A stretch of 64,000 nt of DNA. Source: Cellulosimicrobium funkei (lineage in GTDB: Bacteria; Actinomycetota; Actinomycetes; Actinomycetales; Cellulomonadaceae). Of the stretch, positions 9,109 through 19,096 are shown piece by piece. A program made the translations under genes and the position numbers. The stretch spans positions 124,001-188,000 of the forward strand of contig NZ_SOZH01000007.1 in the NCBI RefSeq assembly GCF_004519295.1. Reading direction: 5' to 3'. The notes under the pieces were generated by a model. The model ran no database searches. It was not told the origin of the DNA and worked only from the letters and a program-made list of their open reading frames with translations. How positions within the stretch are numbered: position 1 is the stretch's first letter; every line of letters starts with the position of its first letter.

Positions 9109-9915
9109 ATGGCAGATCCGAGGGCAGCGAGCGCAGCACCGACCGGCGCGGGGGCCGGTCCCGTCCCCGGCCGCGGGCCCGTGCCCACGACCGCCCCGGT
9201 GGCCGGCGGCGGCACCCCGCAGCAGGCGGCCACGGTCCTCGTCGTCGAGGACGAGCCCGCGATCGCGACCGCCATCGCGCAGCGGCTGAGCGCGGAGGGC
9301 TGGCGCGTCGAGGTCGCGCGCGACGGCCTGTCCGCCGTCGACGCCGCGGCGCGCCTGCGCCCGGACGCGATCGTCCTCGACGTCATGCTCCCCGGCATCG
9401 ACGGTCTCGAGGTGACGCGCCGCATCCAGGCGGAGCAGCCCGTCCCGATCCTCATGCTCACCGCGCGCGACGACGAGACCGACATGCTCATCGGGCTCGG
9501 CGTCGGCGCGGACGACTACATGACGAAGCCGTTCTCCATGCGCGAGCTCGTCGCGCGCATCAAGGCGCTGCTGCGCCGCGTCGACCGCGCCACGCAGGCC
9601 GCGAGCTCCGCCCCGAGCGACCCGCCCATGACGGTGGGCGACGTGACGATCGACAAGGCCCAGCGCCGCGTCTACCGCGCGGGCGAGGAGGTCCACCTCA
9701 CGCCCACCGAGTTCGAGCTGCTCGTCATGCTCGCGAGCTCGCCGAAGACGGTCCTCACGCGCGAGCGCCTGCTCGCCGAGGTGTGGGACTGGGCCGACGC
9801 CAGCGGGACGCGCACCGTCGACTCCCACATCAAGGCGCTGCGCCGCAAGCTCGGTGCGGACCTCATCCGCACGGTCCACGGCGTCGGCTACGCGTTCGAG
9901 CCGCCCGCCGGATGA
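9109..9915 (+). CDS. OmpR/PhoB-family response regulator
   Basis: 268 residues: a Pro/Ala/Gly-rich N-terminal tail of about 38 residues, unusual for the family, then a receiver domain with VVEDE, phospho-acceptor Asp in LDVMLPG and Lys in MTKPFS, and a winged-helix DNA-binding domain (LTPTEFELL, TVDSHIKALRRKL, RTVHGVGYAF). The ATG at 9109 has no Shine-Dalgarno sequence; CACGCT 7 nt upstream could make it leaderless. A start nearer the receiver domain cannot be excluded. It is coupled to the downstream kinase by an ATGA overlap. The stimulus and targets are unknown. Confidence 0.93.
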   Translation: MADPRAASAAPTGAGAGPVPGRGPVPTTAPVAGGGTPQQAATVLVVEDEPAIATAIAQRLSAEGWRVEVARDGLSAVDAAARLRPDAIVLDVMLPGIDGLEVTRRIQAEQPVPILMLTARDDETDMLIGLGVGADDYMTKPFSMRELVARIKALLRRVDRATQAASSAPSDPPMTVGDVTIDKAQRRVYRAGEEVHLTPTEFELLVMLASSPKTVLTRERLLAEVWDWADASGTRTVDSHIKALRRKLGADLIRTVHGVGYAFEPPAG

Positions 9916-11108
9916 CCTCCTCCCCCGCCGACCCCGCCGGCGGCACGGACCCGGGACAGGCGCAGGCTCCCGGCCCGGCGCGGCCGGGACCGCACCGAGC
10001 CCACACGATCCGCCCGCACCTCCCGGACGTCCGGCCGCTCGACTCGTTCCGCTCGCTGAAGATCAAGCTCGGCGTGCTGGTCGCCGCGACGGTGACGCTC
10101 GCCGTCCTCATCACGTGGATCGGGCTGCAGAACCAGCTCGGGCCGTCGCGCACGTTCCCGCTCGCGATCGTGCTGTCGCTGCTGCTCACGCAGCTCCTCG
10201 CGCGCGGCATGACGTCGCCCCTGCGGGAGATGACCGCCGCCGCCCGGGCGATGGCCGACGGCGACTACACGCGGCGCGTGCGCGCCACGAGCCGCGACGA
10301 GGTGGGCCAGCTCGCGGTGGCGTTCAACGTCATGGCGGAGGACCTCGCGACGAGCGACCAGGTGCGCCGGGAGCTCATCGCGAACGTCTCGCACGAGCTG
10401 CGCACCCCGATCGCGGCGCTCCAGGCCCAGCTCGAGAACGTCGTGGACGGGGTGACGCCCCCGACGCCCGCGACGATGGAGATGTCGCTCGCGCAGACCG
10501 AGCGCCTCACGCGGCTCGTCGCGTACCTCCTGGACCTGTCGCGTATCGAGGCGGGCGCGGCGGCGCTCAACATCACCCAGATCGACGTCGGCGACTTCCT
10601 CGAGGAGAACGCCGAGGCCGTGTCGATGGTCGAGGCGGGCAAGCAGCTGCGCTACGTCGTGGACGTCACGCCCCCAGACCTCGTGCTCGAGGCGGACCGC
10701 GAGCGGCTGCACCAGGTCGTGACCAACCTCCTGCAGAACGCGATCCGGCACTCGCCGCAGGGCGGGGAGATCCGGCTCGAGGCGTACCCGGTAGACGACG
10801 ACGTCGTGCTGGAGGTCGTCGACGAGGGCCCCGGGATCGCCAAGGAGGACCGCGAGCGGATCTTCGAGCGCTTCGCCCGGGCCAGCGCGACGGGCGCGCA
10901 CACGACGACGGGCGGGTCGACGGGCGGCACGGGGATCGGGCTCGCGATCGTGCGCTGGGCGGTGGACCTGCACGGCGGCCGGATCGAGGTCGCGGACTCG
11001 CGCCGGGGGGCGACGATGCGCGTCACGCTGCCCGCGCACGCGGGCTCCGCGCCGCTCCCGCCCGAGGACGGCGACGCGTCGTACCCGGCGCACCCCGACG
11101 TGCGGTGA
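9912..11108 (+). CDS. Membrane sensor histidine kinase, partner of the upstream regulator
   Basis: 398 residues. A Pro/Gly-rich cytoplasmic tail leads into two closely spaced hydrophobic segments near residues 52-70 and 77-95 with almost no periplasmic loop, so the sensor probably reads the membrane or an intracellular cue. A HAMP domain follows (SPLREMTAAARAMADGDY). Then the H-box SHELRTPIAAL with the phospho-His, N-box NLLQNAIRHSP, G1 DEGPGI and G2 GGTGIGLAIV. It starts at the ATG overlapping the regulator stop. It is the last gene of the pair; kgd follows after 350 bp and has its own promoter signals. Confidence 0.94.
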   Translation: MTSSPADPAGGTDPGQAQAPGPARPGPHRAHTIRPHLPDVRPLDSFRSLKIKLGVLVAATVTLAVLITWIGLQNQLGPSRTFPLAIVLSLLLTQLLARGMTSPLREMTAAARAMADGDYTRRVRATSRDEVGQLAVAFNVMAEDLATSDQVRRELIANVSHELRTPIAALQAQLENVVDGVTPPTPATMEMSLAQTERLTRLVAYLLDLSRIEAGAAALNITQIDVGDFLEENAEAVSMVEAGKQLRYVVDVTPPDLVLEADRERLHQVVTNLLQNAIRHSPQGGEIRLEAYPVDDDVVLEVVDEGPGIAKEDRERIFERFARASATGAHTTTGGSTGGTGIGLAIVRWAVDLHGGRIEVADSRRGATMRVTLPAHAGSAPLPPEDGDASYPAHPDVR

Positions 11109-11458
11109 CTCCGTCCTGACAGCGCGCGCACCCGCCCGCGCTCGGACGTGAGATGCGTCACACCGCCGCGCGGAGATACCTCGGGATGGCGTGGAATTCC
11201 GCGATCTTGCCCTCCGACGAGGTGCGCGTGGGGTCACGTTTGCCTGGCCCAGACACGGCGTGAAGAACCCGCGAACAGGCCGCGCCGGAACGCTCGGCCC
11301 AACGCCCGAGGCCGACGACGAGGGCCTAGGCTGGAGTGGTCCGGAACCCGGACGAGCCCGTGCCGACGTCGGGGGCGCCGCAGCAGCGGTGCGCCGTCGT
11401 ACCACGGTCGCGGGCTGTGACCGACAGCGACCTGTGTGTGAAAGTGGGCGATCCTCGC
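11109..11458 (+). promoter_or_regulatory. kgd upstream region with a CRP/GlxR-type palindrome and a -10 box
   Basis: This 350-bp gap has no credible gene. At 11147-11162 lies CGTGA-N6-TCACA, matching the CRP/FNR-family half-sites GTGA and TCAC. At 11327-11332 lies TAGGCT, a likely -10 box, which would give a leader of about 120 nt before kgd. The operator is about 170 bp upstream of that box, so it could serve this promoter only at a distance, or an unseen earlier one. Confidence 0.45.
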
Positions 11459-14400
11459 GTGTCCCCGAAGGCTGAGTCAGAGGCGATCAGCGACGCAAGC
11501 TCCGTGTTCGGAGCGAACGAGTGGCTCGTCGACGAGCTGTACGAGCAGTACCTCCAGGACAAGAACGCGGTGGACCCCGCGTGGTGGGACTTCTTCGAGG
11601 ACTACCGCCCTGCGGAACGCTCGGACGCCGACACCACGAGCGACGCCCCGGCGGCGCCCGCGAACGGGTCCGTCCCGGCCGCGGCACCCGCGAACGGGTC
11701 CCGCCCGGCCGCGGCGCCGGTGAACGGCTCGCCCGCTCCGGCGGCACCCGCCGCGCCGGCACCCGCAGCGCCGACCGCCGTGACGGACGGCTCGGCCGCC
11801 GCCGAGGCCGCGCAGCGCGTCAAGCCGCCGAAGCTCCCGGCCGACCCGGCGGTCAACGCCGCGGTCGAGGCCGTGCACGCGTCGCGCCCCGTCGCGACCG
11901 CCCAGCCCGCGACGGCGCCGTACGCCCAGGTGCCCGCGCGCAAGGTCGCCGGCGCCCCCGCGCCCGAGGACCAGGCCACGGACGACGTGCAGAAGCTCCG
12001 CGGCCCGGCCGCGCGCGTCGTGACGAACATGGAGGCCAGCATCCAGGTGCCGACGGCGACGTCGGTGCGCGCGGTGCCGGCCAAGCTCATGGTCGACAAC
12101 CGCATCGTCATCAACAACCACCTCGCGCGCGGTCGCGGCGGCAAGATCTCGTTCACGCACCTCATCGGGTTCGCGCTCGTCGAGGCGCTGGCCGACATGC
12201 CGGTGATGAACGCGAGCTACACGCAGATCGAGGGCAAGCCCGCGGTCAACCAGCCCGCGCACGTGAACTTCGGGCTCGCGATCGACCTGGCGAAGCCGGA
12301 CGGCTCGCGCCAGCTCCTCGTGCCGAGCATCAAGAAGGCCGAGACGATGGACTTCGCCCAGTTCTGGGCAGCCTACGAGGACCTCGTGCGCCGTGCGCGC
12401 GGCGGCAAGCTCGGCGTCGACGACTTCGCGGGCACCACGATCTCGCTCACCAACCCGGGCGGCATCGGCACCGTGCACTCGGTGCCCCGCCTCATGCAGG
12501 GCCAGGGCACGATCATCGGCGTCGGCGCGATGGACTACCCCGCGGAGTTCGCGGGCGCCTCGACCGAGCGGCTCGCCCGCCTGGGCATCTCGAAGGTCCT
12601 GACGATCACGTCGACCTACGACCACCGCATCATCCAGGGGGCGCAGTCGGGCGAGTTCCTGCGCATCCTGTCGCAGAAGCTCCTCGGCGAGGACGGCTTC
12701 TACGACCGCGTCTTCGCCGCGCTGCGCATCCCCTACGAGCCGGTGCGCTGGGTCCGCGACAACACGACGGACGCCGAGATCGAGGCGGCCAAGCCCGCCA
12801 AGATCGCCGAGCTGGTGCATTCCTACCGCTCGCGCGGCCACCTCATGGCCGACACCGACCCGCTTGCGTACCGCCAGCGCAAGCACGGCGACCTCGACAT
12901 CCAGAACCACGGCATGACGCTGTGGGACCTCGACCGCACGTTCCCCACGGGCGGGTTCGGCGGCCGCACCAAGTCGACGCTGCGCGACATCCTCGGCCTG
13001 CTGCGCGACTCCTACTGCCGCACCGTCGGCGTGGAGTACATGCACCTCGCCGACCGCACGCAGCGCAAGTGGCTCCAGGAGCGCCTCGAGTCCGGGTACG
13101 CGCGCACGCCGCGCGAGGACCAGCTCCGCATCCTGCGCCGCCTCAACTCCGCCGAGGCGTTCGAGACGTTCCTGCAGACGAAGTTCGTCGGGCAGAAGCG
13201 CTTCTCGCTCGAGGGCGGCGAGGCGCTCATCCCGCTGCTCGACGCGATCCTGTCGAAGGCCGCGGAGAACGGCCTCGACGAGGTCGGCATCGGCATGGCG
13301 CACCGCGGGCGGCTCAACGTGCTCGCCAACATCGCGGGCAAGAGCTACGCGCAGATCTTCGCGGAGTTCGAGGGCAACCTCGACCCGAAGAGCGTCCAGG
13401 GCTCGGGCGACGTGAAGTACCACCTCGGCACCGAGGGCGTCTTCACCGCCGAGACCGGCGCGACGACGAAGGTCTACCTCGCGGCGAACCCCTCGCACCT
13501 CGAGGCGGTCGACCCGGTCCTCGAGGGCATCGTGCGCGCCAAGCAGGACCGCATCGACCTGGGCGGCGACGGCTTCTCCGTGCTGCCGATCCTCATCCAC
13601 GGCGACGCGGCCTTCGCGGGCCAGGGCGTCGTGCCCGAGGTGCTCAACCTCGCCCAGCTGCGCGGGTACCGCACCGGCGGCACCGTGCACGTCATCATCA
13701 ACAACCAGGTCGGCTTCACCACGGGCCCGTCGTCGTCGCGCTCGACGACGTACGCGACCGACGTCGCCAAGGGCTACCAGGTCCCGATCTTCCACGTGAA
13801 CGGCGACGACCCCGAGGCGTGCGTGCGCGTCGCCGAGCTCGCCTTCGCGTTCCGCGAGCAGTTCGACCGCGACGTGATCATCGACATGATCTGCTACCGC
13901 CGCCGCGGTCACAACGAGGGCGACGACCCCTCGATGACGCAGCCGCTCATGTACAACCTCATCGAGGCGAAGCGCTCGGTGCGCAAGCTGTACACCGAGA
14001 ACCTCGTCGCGCGCGGGGACATCACGCTCGAGGAGGCCGAGCACGTCCTCCAGGACTACCAGGCCCAGCTCGAGCGCGTCTTCACCGAGACCAAGGAGGG
14101 CGGCTTCACGCCCGCCGCGGACCGCGAGCCGGTCGCCGGTCTCGAGCGCCCGGAGTCCCAGCTCGAGGACGCCGGCACGATGGTCGGCTGGAAGACGGCG
14201 ATCGACCGCTCGGTCCTCGAGCGCGTCGGCCAGGTGCACGTCGCGCCGCCGGAGGGCTTCACCGTCCACCCGAAGCTCGCGCAGCTCCTCGAGAAGCGCC
14301 GGCAGATGTCCGTCGAGGGCAACATCGACTGGGGCTTCGGCGAGCTCGCCGCGTTCGGCTCGCTCCTCGTCGAGGGCACCCCGGTGCGCCTCGCCGGCCA

Positions 14401-15337
14401 GGACTCGCGCCGCGGCACGTTCGTGCAGCGTCACGCCGTCCTGCACGACCGCGAGACGGGCGCCGAGTGGACGCCGCTGCTGTACCTGTCGGCGGACCAG
14501 GCGAAGTTCTGGGTCTACGACTCGTCGCTCTCGGAGTACGCCGCGCTCGGGTTCGAGTACGGCTACTCGGTCGAGCGCCCCGACGCGCTCGTGCTGTGGG
14601 AGGCGCAGTTCGGCGACTTCGTCAACGGCGCCCAGACGGTGATCGACGAGTTCATCTCGTCCGCCGAGCAGAAGTGGGGCCAGTACTCCTCGGTCGTCAT
14701 GCTCCTCCCCCACGGCTACGAGGGCCAGGGGCCGGACCACTCGTCCGCGCGCATCGAGCGCTTCCTCCAGCTCGCCGCCGAGGACAACATGACGATCGCG
14801 CAGCCGTCGACGCCCGCGTCGTACTTCCACCTGCTGCGCCGGCAGGCGTACGCCCGCCCGCGTCGTCCGCTCATCGTGTTCACGCCGAAGCAGCTCCTGC
14901 GCCTCAAGGCCGCCGCGTCGAGCGTCGAGGACTTCACGACCGGCACGTTCCAGCCCGTCATCGCGGACGCGACGGCCGACCCGGCGAAGGTCGACCGCGT
15001 GCTCCTCTGCACGGGCCGCGTGTACTACGACCTCCTCGCCGAGCGCACCAAGCGCGGCGACGAGGGCGTGGCGCTCGTCCGCCTCGAGCAGCTCTACCCG
15101 CTCGACGTCGACGGCATCCGGGCCGAGCTCGCCAAGTACCCGGGCGCCGAGGTCGTGTGGGTGCAGGATGAGCCCGAGAACCAGGGTGCCTGGTCGTTCG
15201 TGCACATCAACCTGCCGGAGGACCTGCCGCGCGTGAGCGTCGTCTCCCGACCGGCGTCGGCCTCCACGGCCGCCGGCACGGCGAAGAAGCACCAGGCGCA
15301 GCAGGCGGTGCTGCTGGAGCAGGCGTTCGCCCGCTGA
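11459..15337 (+). CDS. kgd: Multifunctional 2-oxoglutarate decarboxylase/dehydrogenase (E1 fused to an E2 catalytic domain)
   Basis: Central TCA-cycle enzyme of Actinobacteria that decarboxylates 2-oxoglutarate with thiamine diphosphate. Seen in 1292 residues: an N-terminal segment ([16 protein letters not shown]), an Ala/Pro-rich linker to about residue 170, an E2-type acyltransferase domain without a lipoyl domain ([13 protein letters not shown]), then E1 with [27 protein letters not shown] and [11 protein letters not shown]. The usual E2 Asp after the His is Gln here, as I recall for other Kgd proteins. I choose the GTG at 11459; an in-frame GTG at about 11417 is possible. A strong terminator follows. 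Confidence 0.95.
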   Translation: MSPKAESEAISDASSVFGANEWLVDELYEQYLQDKNAVDPAWWDFFEDYRPAERSDADTTSDAPAAPANGSVPAAAPANGSRPAAAPVNGSPAPAAPAAPAPAAPTAVTDGSAAAEAAQRVKPPKLPADPAVNAAVEAVHASRPVATAQPATAPYAQVPARKVAGAPAPEDQATDDVQKLRGPAARVVTNMEASIQVPTATSVRAVPAKLMVDNRIVINNHLARGRGGKISFTHLIGFALVEALADMPVMNASYTQIEGKPAVNQPAHVNFGLAIDLAKPDGSRQLLVPSIKKAETMDFAQFWAAYEDLVRRARGGKLGVDDFAGTTISLTNPGGIGTVHSVPRLMQGQGTIIGVGAMDYPAEFAGASTERLARLGISKVLTITSTYDHRIIQGAQSGEFLRILSQKLLGEDGFYDRVFAALRIPYEPVRWVRDNTTDAEIEAAKPAKIAELVHSYRSRGHLMADTDPLAYRQRKHGDLDIQNHGMTLWDLDRTFPTGGFGGRTKSTLRDILGLLRDSYCRTVGVEYMHLADRTQRKWLQERLESGYARTPREDQLRILRRLNSAEAFETFLQTKFVGQKRFSLEGGEALIPLLDAILSKAAENGLDEVGIGMAHRGRLNVLANIAGKSYAQIFAEFEGNLDPKSVQGSGDVKYHLGTEGVFTAETGATTKVYLAANPSHLEAVDPVLEGIVRAKQDRIDLGGDGFSVLPILIHGDAAFAGQGVVPEVLNLAQLRGYRTGGTVHVIINNQVGFTTGPSSSRSTTYATDVAKGYQVPIFHVNGDDPEACVRVAELAFAFREQFDRDVIIDMICYRRRGHNEGDDPSMTQPLMYNLIEAKRSVRKLYTENLVARGDITLEEAEHVLQDYQAQLERVFTETKEGGFTPAADREPVAGLERPESQLEDAGTMVGWKTAIDRSVLERVGQVHVAPPEGFTVHPKLAQLLEKRRQMSVEGNIDWGFGELAAFGSLLVEGTPVRLAGQDSRRGTFVQRHAVLHDRETGAEWTPLLYLSADQAKFWVYDSSLSEYAALGFEYGYSVERPDALVLWEAQFGDFVNGAQTVIDEFISSAEQKWGQYSSVVMLLPHGYEGQGPDHSSARIERFLQLAAEDNMTIAQPSTPASYFHLLRRQAYARPRRPLIVFTPKQLLRLKAAASSVEDFTTGTFQPVIADATADPAKVDRVLLCTGRVYYDLLAERTKRGDEGVALVRLEQLYPLDVDGIRAELAKYPGAEVVWVQDEPENQGAWSFVHINLPEDLPRVSVVSRPASASTAAGTAKKHQAQQAVLLEQAFAR

Positions 15338-15357
15338 CCGGCCCGCACGACCCGCGC

Positions 15358-15397
15358 ACGACGAAGGCCCCCTCCGCGCGGAGGGGGCCTTCGTCGT
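15358..15397. terminator. Bidirectional terminator between kgd and the aldo/keto reductase
   Basis: Perfect 19-bp inverted repeat, arms 15358-15376 and 15379-15397, between convergent genes. It is symmetric, so it can serve both. Confidence 0.85.
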
Positions 15398-15439
15398 CGG
15401 TGCGCCGTCGCCGTCGCACCGGGGGTCGGTCGTGCCGAC

Positions 15440-16435
15440 CTACCAGCGGTCGTGGATCTTCTCGCGCAGGTAGCGGTCGTAGATCTCGCGCACGCCCGAG
15501 GTGAAGAGCGGGCCGAGGACGTCCGCGTCGCCCGCGGCGGCGTTCGACCGCGCCTGCTCGACGTTGCGCGCGCCGGGGATGACGGTCGACACGCCCGGCT
15601 GCTGCCAGACCCACGCGATGGCCACCTGGGCCGGGGTGAGGTCCTGCCCGACGACGTCGTGCACGAGCGTGGTGAACTCGGCCGCCGCCTGGACCCCGGT
15701 CTCGAAGTCGACGCCCGAGAACGTCTCGCCGACGTCGAACGCGCTGCCGTCGCGGTTGTACGTGCGGTGGTCGTCCGCGGCGAACGTCGTGTCCTTCGTG
15801 TACTTCCCGGACAGCAGCCCGGACGCGAGCGGGACGCGAGCGATGACGCCGACGCCGGCGTCGGACGCCGCGGGCAGCACCGCGTCGAGCGGCTTGAGCC
15901 GGAACGCGTTGAGGATGATCTGCACCGTGGCGACGTGGGGGCGCGCGATGGCCGTGAGGGCCTCGTCCACGGTCTCGACGCTCACGCCGTAGCTCGCGAT
16001 CGCACCCTCGGCGACGAGCGTGTCGAGGCCGTCGTAGACCTCGTCGCGCGAGTAGACGGCGGTCGGCGGGCAGTGGAGCTGCACGAGGTCGAGCCGGTCG
16101 GTCCGCAGGTTGCGGCGCGAGCGGTCGACCCACTCGCGGAACTTCGCGAGCGTGTAGTTGTCGGCGTCCTGCGGCTCCCGGCGACCCATCTTCGTGGCGA
16201 CCGTGATCCCGTGGCCGGGGTTGTCGGCGAGGTAGGAGCCGATGATCTGCTCGCTGCGCCCGTCGCCGTAGACGTCCGCGGTGTCGAAGAACGTCACGCC
16301 GGCCTGCGCGGAGGCGTCGAGGACGGCGCGCGCGTCGTCCTCGCTCACGTCGCCCCAGTCGGCGCCGAGCTGCCAGGTTCCCAGTCCGACGACCGAGACG
16401 AGCCGTCCCGTCCGCCCGAGCACCTGTCGTTCCAT
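15440..16435 (-). CDS. Aldo/keto reductase
   Basis: NADPH-dependent TIM-barrel reductase of the AKR superfamily; 331 residues. Seen: GLGTWQLG, FDTADVYGDGRSE with the catalytic Asp and Tyr, VATKMGR with the catalytic Lys, and the C-terminal cofactor-site motif VIPGARN. A CP in HCPP after LVQLH marks the active-site His region. The ATG at 16435 is preceded by GAGGAGGAACG, a strong ribosome-binding site. It is divergent from the aldose-epimerase gene, so a sugar substrate is plausible, but the substrate is not determined. Confidence 0.92.
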   Translation of the reverse strand: MERQVLGRTGRLVSVVGLGTWQLGADWGDVSEDDARAVLDASAQAGVTFFDTADVYGDGRSEQIIGSYLADNPGHGITVATKMGRREPQDADNYTLAKFREWVDRSRRNLRTDRLDLVQLHCPPTAVYSRDEVYDGLDTLVAEGAIASYGVSVETVDEALTAIARPHVATVQIILNAFRLKPLDAVLPAASDAGVGVIARVPLASGLLSGKYTKDTTFAADDHRTYNRDGSAFDVGETFSGVDFETGVQAAAEFTTLVHDVVGQDLTPAQVAIAWVWQQPGVSTVIPGARNVEQARSNAAAGDADVLGPLFTSGVREIYDRYLREKIHDRW

Positions 16436-16529
16436 CGTTCCTCCTCGTGCTGCGTCGGGTGCGCCGGAAGACACACCCGGGCACCGAGTCTGACGGGCGT
16501 GGGCGCATCGCGCACCCGCGCACGCCGAG

Positions 16530-16535
16530 TACCGT
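16530..16535 (+). promoter_or_regulatory. -10 box of a probable leaderless promoter for the epimerase
   Basis: TACCGT, 8 nt before the GTG at 16544; no Shine-Dalgarno sequence. Confidence 0.45.
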
Positions 16536-16543
16536 ATGTGAGC

Positions 16544-17458
16544 GTGAACACCCATGCCCCCTCAGGAGCCCAGGTCCGCATCGCCCACGGCGACCACGCA
16601 GCGACGATCACCGAGGTCGGAGCGGCCGTCCGCGAGTACGCGGTGGGGGGCCGGCCGGTCTTCACGCCCTTCGGCGAGGACGAGGTGTCGCCCGCGTTCA
16701 ACGGCGCCGTCCTGCTCCCCTGGCCCAACCGGCTCCGCGACGGGCAGTACACGGTCGACGGCACGACGTACCAGGTGCCGATCTCGGAGCCGGACCGCGG
16801 GACCGCGCTGCACGGCCTCGCGTGCTGGCAGCGCTGGACGGTCGTCGAGCACGAGGCCGCGCGCGCGACGCTCGAGCTGCACCTGCCGCCGTCCCCCGGC
16901 TACCCGTTCGACCTCGTCGCGCGCGTGACGTACTCGCTCGACGACGCGGGGCTGCGCGTCCACGTCCGCACGACGAACGTCGGCACGGCGACCGCCCCGT
17001 ACGGCGTCGGCTTCCACCCGTGGCTCTCGGCCGACGGCGCGGACCTCGACGCGTGCACGCTGCGCCTGGACGCGGCGACCCGCGTCACGACCGACGAGCG
17101 GCTCCTGCCGACCGGCACCGAGCCCGCCACCGGCACCTTCGACCTGCGCGAGCCGCGCCTGCTCGCGGGCGTCGACCTCGACGACGCGTACGTGGACGTG
17201 CTGCGCGACGAGGACGGGCTGTCCTGGATCCGCCTCACCGCGCCCGACGGCCGCACGGCCGCCGTGTGGATGGACGGCTCGATGGACACGTGGCAGGTCT
17301 GCACGGGCGACCACGTCGGCGACGTCGCGTTCCGCCGCACCGGCGTCGCCGCCGAGCCGATGAGCTGCGTCGCGGACGCGTTCCGCACGGGCGAGCGCCT
17401 CGTCCGGCTCGAGCCCGGCGCGTCCCACGAGGTCACCTGGGGAGCGACCCTGGCCTGA
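16544..17458 (+). CDS. Aldose 1-epimerase family protein
   Basis: 304-residue beta-sandwich mutarotase-type protein, expected to interconvert alpha and beta anomers of a hexose or a phosphorylated sugar. Seen: the substrate-binding Arg in LLPWPNRLRDG, HGLACWQRW with one catalytic His, GVGFHPWLS with the second, DLDDAYVDV, and a late acidic residue in RLEPGASHEVTW that could be the base. LLPWPNR is typical of the YeaD/GalM-like branch. The start is GTG 16544, chosen from the -10 spacing; GTG 16538 in the same frame is equally open. Confidence 0.88.
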   Translation: MNTHAPSGAQVRIAHGDHAATITEVGAAVREYAVGGRPVFTPFGEDEVSPAFNGAVLLPWPNRLRDGQYTVDGTTYQVPISEPDRGTALHGLACWQRWTVVEHEAARATLELHLPPSPGYPFDLVARVTYSLDDAGLRVHVRTTNVGTATAPYGVGFHPWLSADGADLDACTLRLDAATRVTTDERLLPTGTEPATGTFDLREPRLLAGVDLDDAYVDVLRDEDGLSWIRLTAPDGRTAAVWMDGSMDTWQVCTGDHVGDVAFRRTGVAAEPMSCVADAFRTGERLVRLEPGASHEVTWGATLA

Positions 17459-17555
17459 CGCGTCCGGGCGCCGCGGCGACCCCCGCGCGGGTCGACACGC
17501 CGTCCGCACCGGCTCGGATCGACCCGCGCGGCCCGCGTCGGGGAGAATGGCGCTC

Positions 17556-18170
17556 GTGGAAGACGCGGTGAGTCGTGAGGTACGGATCTGCGTCGTCGGC
17601 GACGAGCTGAGCGCCGGCGTCGGCGACGCGAAGGCCCTGGGGTGGGCGGGGCGCGTCGTCGCGCGCACGCGCTTCCCCCAGCCGGCGTACGTGTTCCCGC
17701 TCGCCATCCCCGGCGAGACGACGACGGCCCTCAGCCAGCGCTGGGAGGCGGAGACCGCGCGCCGGTTCTCCCCCGAGCCGGACGTCGACAACCGCCTCGT
17801 CATCGGCCTCGGCCGCCACGACCTCGACGCGGGGCTGTCGGTCGCGCGCTCGCGCCTCAACCTCGCGAACGTGCTCGACGTCGCGGAGTCCCACCGCCTG
17901 CCCACGTTCGTCGTCGGGCCGCCGCCGGGCCACGCGCAGGACGCGGAGCGCCTCGCGGAGCTGTCCCACGCGTTCTCGGACGTCGCGAACCGGCGCCGCG
18001 TCCCCTACGTCGACACGTTCAGCCCGCTCGTCACGCACGAGCAGTGGCTCGCCGACCTCGCGCAGAGCGGGAACGGCTTCCCCGGCCAGGCGGGCTACGG
18101 GCTCATGGCGTGGCTCGTGCTGCACACCGGCTGGCACGCGTGGCTCGGGCTGCCCGACGACACCGTCTGA
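17556..18170 (+). CDS. SGNH/GDSL-hydrolase-like protein with the nucleophile replaced
   Basis: 204 residues with the SGNH layout: VVGDELSAG in block I and VIGLGRHDLD in the block III position. However, the GDSL serine is Glu, and the C-terminal DxxH pair is absent (GFPGQAGYGLMA). As read, it lacks the catalytic triad, so a non-hydrolytic or differently catalysed role is likely. I recall similar GDEL-type sequences in related actinobacteria, so it may be a conserved subfamily, not a decayed gene. The GTG at 17556 is preceded by GGGGAG at good spacing; the ATG 9 nt earlier is too close to it. Confidence 0.8.
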   Translation: MEDAVSREVRICVVGDELSAGVGDAKALGWAGRVVARTRFPQPAYVFPLAIPGETTTALSQRWEAETARRFSPEPDVDNRLVIGLGRHDLDAGLSVARSRLNLANVLDVAESHRLPTFVVGPPPGHAQDAERLAELSHAFSDVANRRRVPYVDTFSPLVTHEQWLADLAQSGNGFPGQAGYGLMAWLVLHTGWHAWLGLPDDTV

Positions 18171-18186
18171 GGCCGCGGGGATGCAC

Positions 18187-18223
18187 GAGGGGGAGGCGTG
18201 GTCGCGGACCACGCCTCCCCCTC
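18187..18223. terminator. Bidirectional terminator
   Basis: Perfect 17-bp stem (18187-18203 and 18207-18223) with a 3-nt loop, between the convergent SGNH-like gene and the DUF4097/PadR operon. Confidence 0.85.
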
Positions 18224-18242
18224 GGCGTCGGGGCGGTACCGC

Positions 18243-19046
18243 TCAGCCGCGCGAGACCGTGAGGTCGCCCGAGACGGTGCTCGCCGACACGTAGGCGCCG
18301 CCCGCGCCGTGCTGGTCGACGTGGTCGACGGACGTGGTGCGCTGCGCGCTGGAGTCGAGCCGCACGCCGTCGAGCACGGCCTTGCCGGTGACGCTGCGGG
18401 CCTTGAGGTTCACGGCCGAGCCGGCGCCGAGGCGCACGGCCACGTCGCCCGAGACCGTGCGCGCGTCGACGAGCGGGGTGCTCTCGCGCGCGACGACCTC
18501 GACGCCGCTCGTGACGGTGCTGACCGACACGCGCCCGAGCGTGCCGCCGAGCGTGACGGTGCCGGACGCCGTGGTCACGTGGACGTCGCCGACGTGCTCG
18601 CCGACGTCGACGGAGCCGGTGGCCGTGCGGACCGACGCCGTGCCCGAGACGCCCTGGACGCGGACGGCGCCGGTCCCGGTCGTGACGGACACGTCCGCGC
18701 GCGTCCCGACGACGGTCGCCGCGGCACGCGCGGTCGTCACCTTGAGCGGGACGCTCGCGGGCACGGTGACCCGCACGACGGCGCGGTCCTTGTCGCGCAG
18801 GCCCTTCGCGCGGTCGACGAGGCCCTCGATGCCGGCGAAGTCGTACCCGACGCGCAGCTCGCCGTCGTGCACGCTCACCTGCAGCGGGCGCTCGGACACC
18901 TCGCTCACGTCGAGGTGCGCCCCGCTCTCGCGGCCGGGGTCGGCGACGACGTCGACCGACCCGTCCGTGAGCTGGACGACGACGCGCCGGACGTCCGCGA
19001 CGTCGACGCTCCGGGGGGCGTTGATGACCCAGGACTCGGTGCTCAT
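18243..19046 (-). CDS. DUF4097-type beta-repeat protein (third gene of the PadR operon)
   Basis: 267 residues. After a short N-terminal domain (WVINAPRSVDVADV) the protein is a run of strand repeats of the type TxSGxVxVG, which should fold as a right-handed beta-solenoid: VRTATGSVDVG, VTTASGTVTLG, VSTVTSGVEV, ARTVSGDVAV. No signal peptide or membrane helix. DUF4097 proteins often accompany stress operons such as lia, but their biochemical role is unknown. GAGGAG precedes the ATG. It is paralogous to the first gene of the same operon. Confidence 0.88.
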   Translation of the reverse strand: MSTESWVINAPRSVDVADVRRVVVQLTDGSVDVVADPGRESGAHLDVSEVSERPLQVSVHDGELRVGYDFAGIEGLVDRAKGLRDKDRAVVRVTVPASVPLKVTTARAAATVVGTRADVSVTTGTGAVRVQGVSGTASVRTATGSVDVGEHVGDVHVTTASGTVTLGGTLGRVSVSTVTSGVEVVARESTPLVDARTVSGDVAVRLGAGSAVNLKARSVTGKAVLDGVRLDSSAQRTTSVDHVDQHGAGGAYVSASTVSGDLTVSRG

Positions 19047-19096
19047 GCGCTTCTCCTCGTTCGGTTCTCTGGTGCGTGGTCGGTGGTCTCGGGACG

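Noticed and set aside
11477-15292. A 1271-codon open frame antisense to kgd, and similar long antisense frames over argS, secA, mtrB and aroA
   Set aside because: They are Arg/Ala/Gly-biased shadows of GC-rich coding DNA, with no conserved motifs, no promoter or ribosome-binding signals, and a well-supported gene on the other strand.
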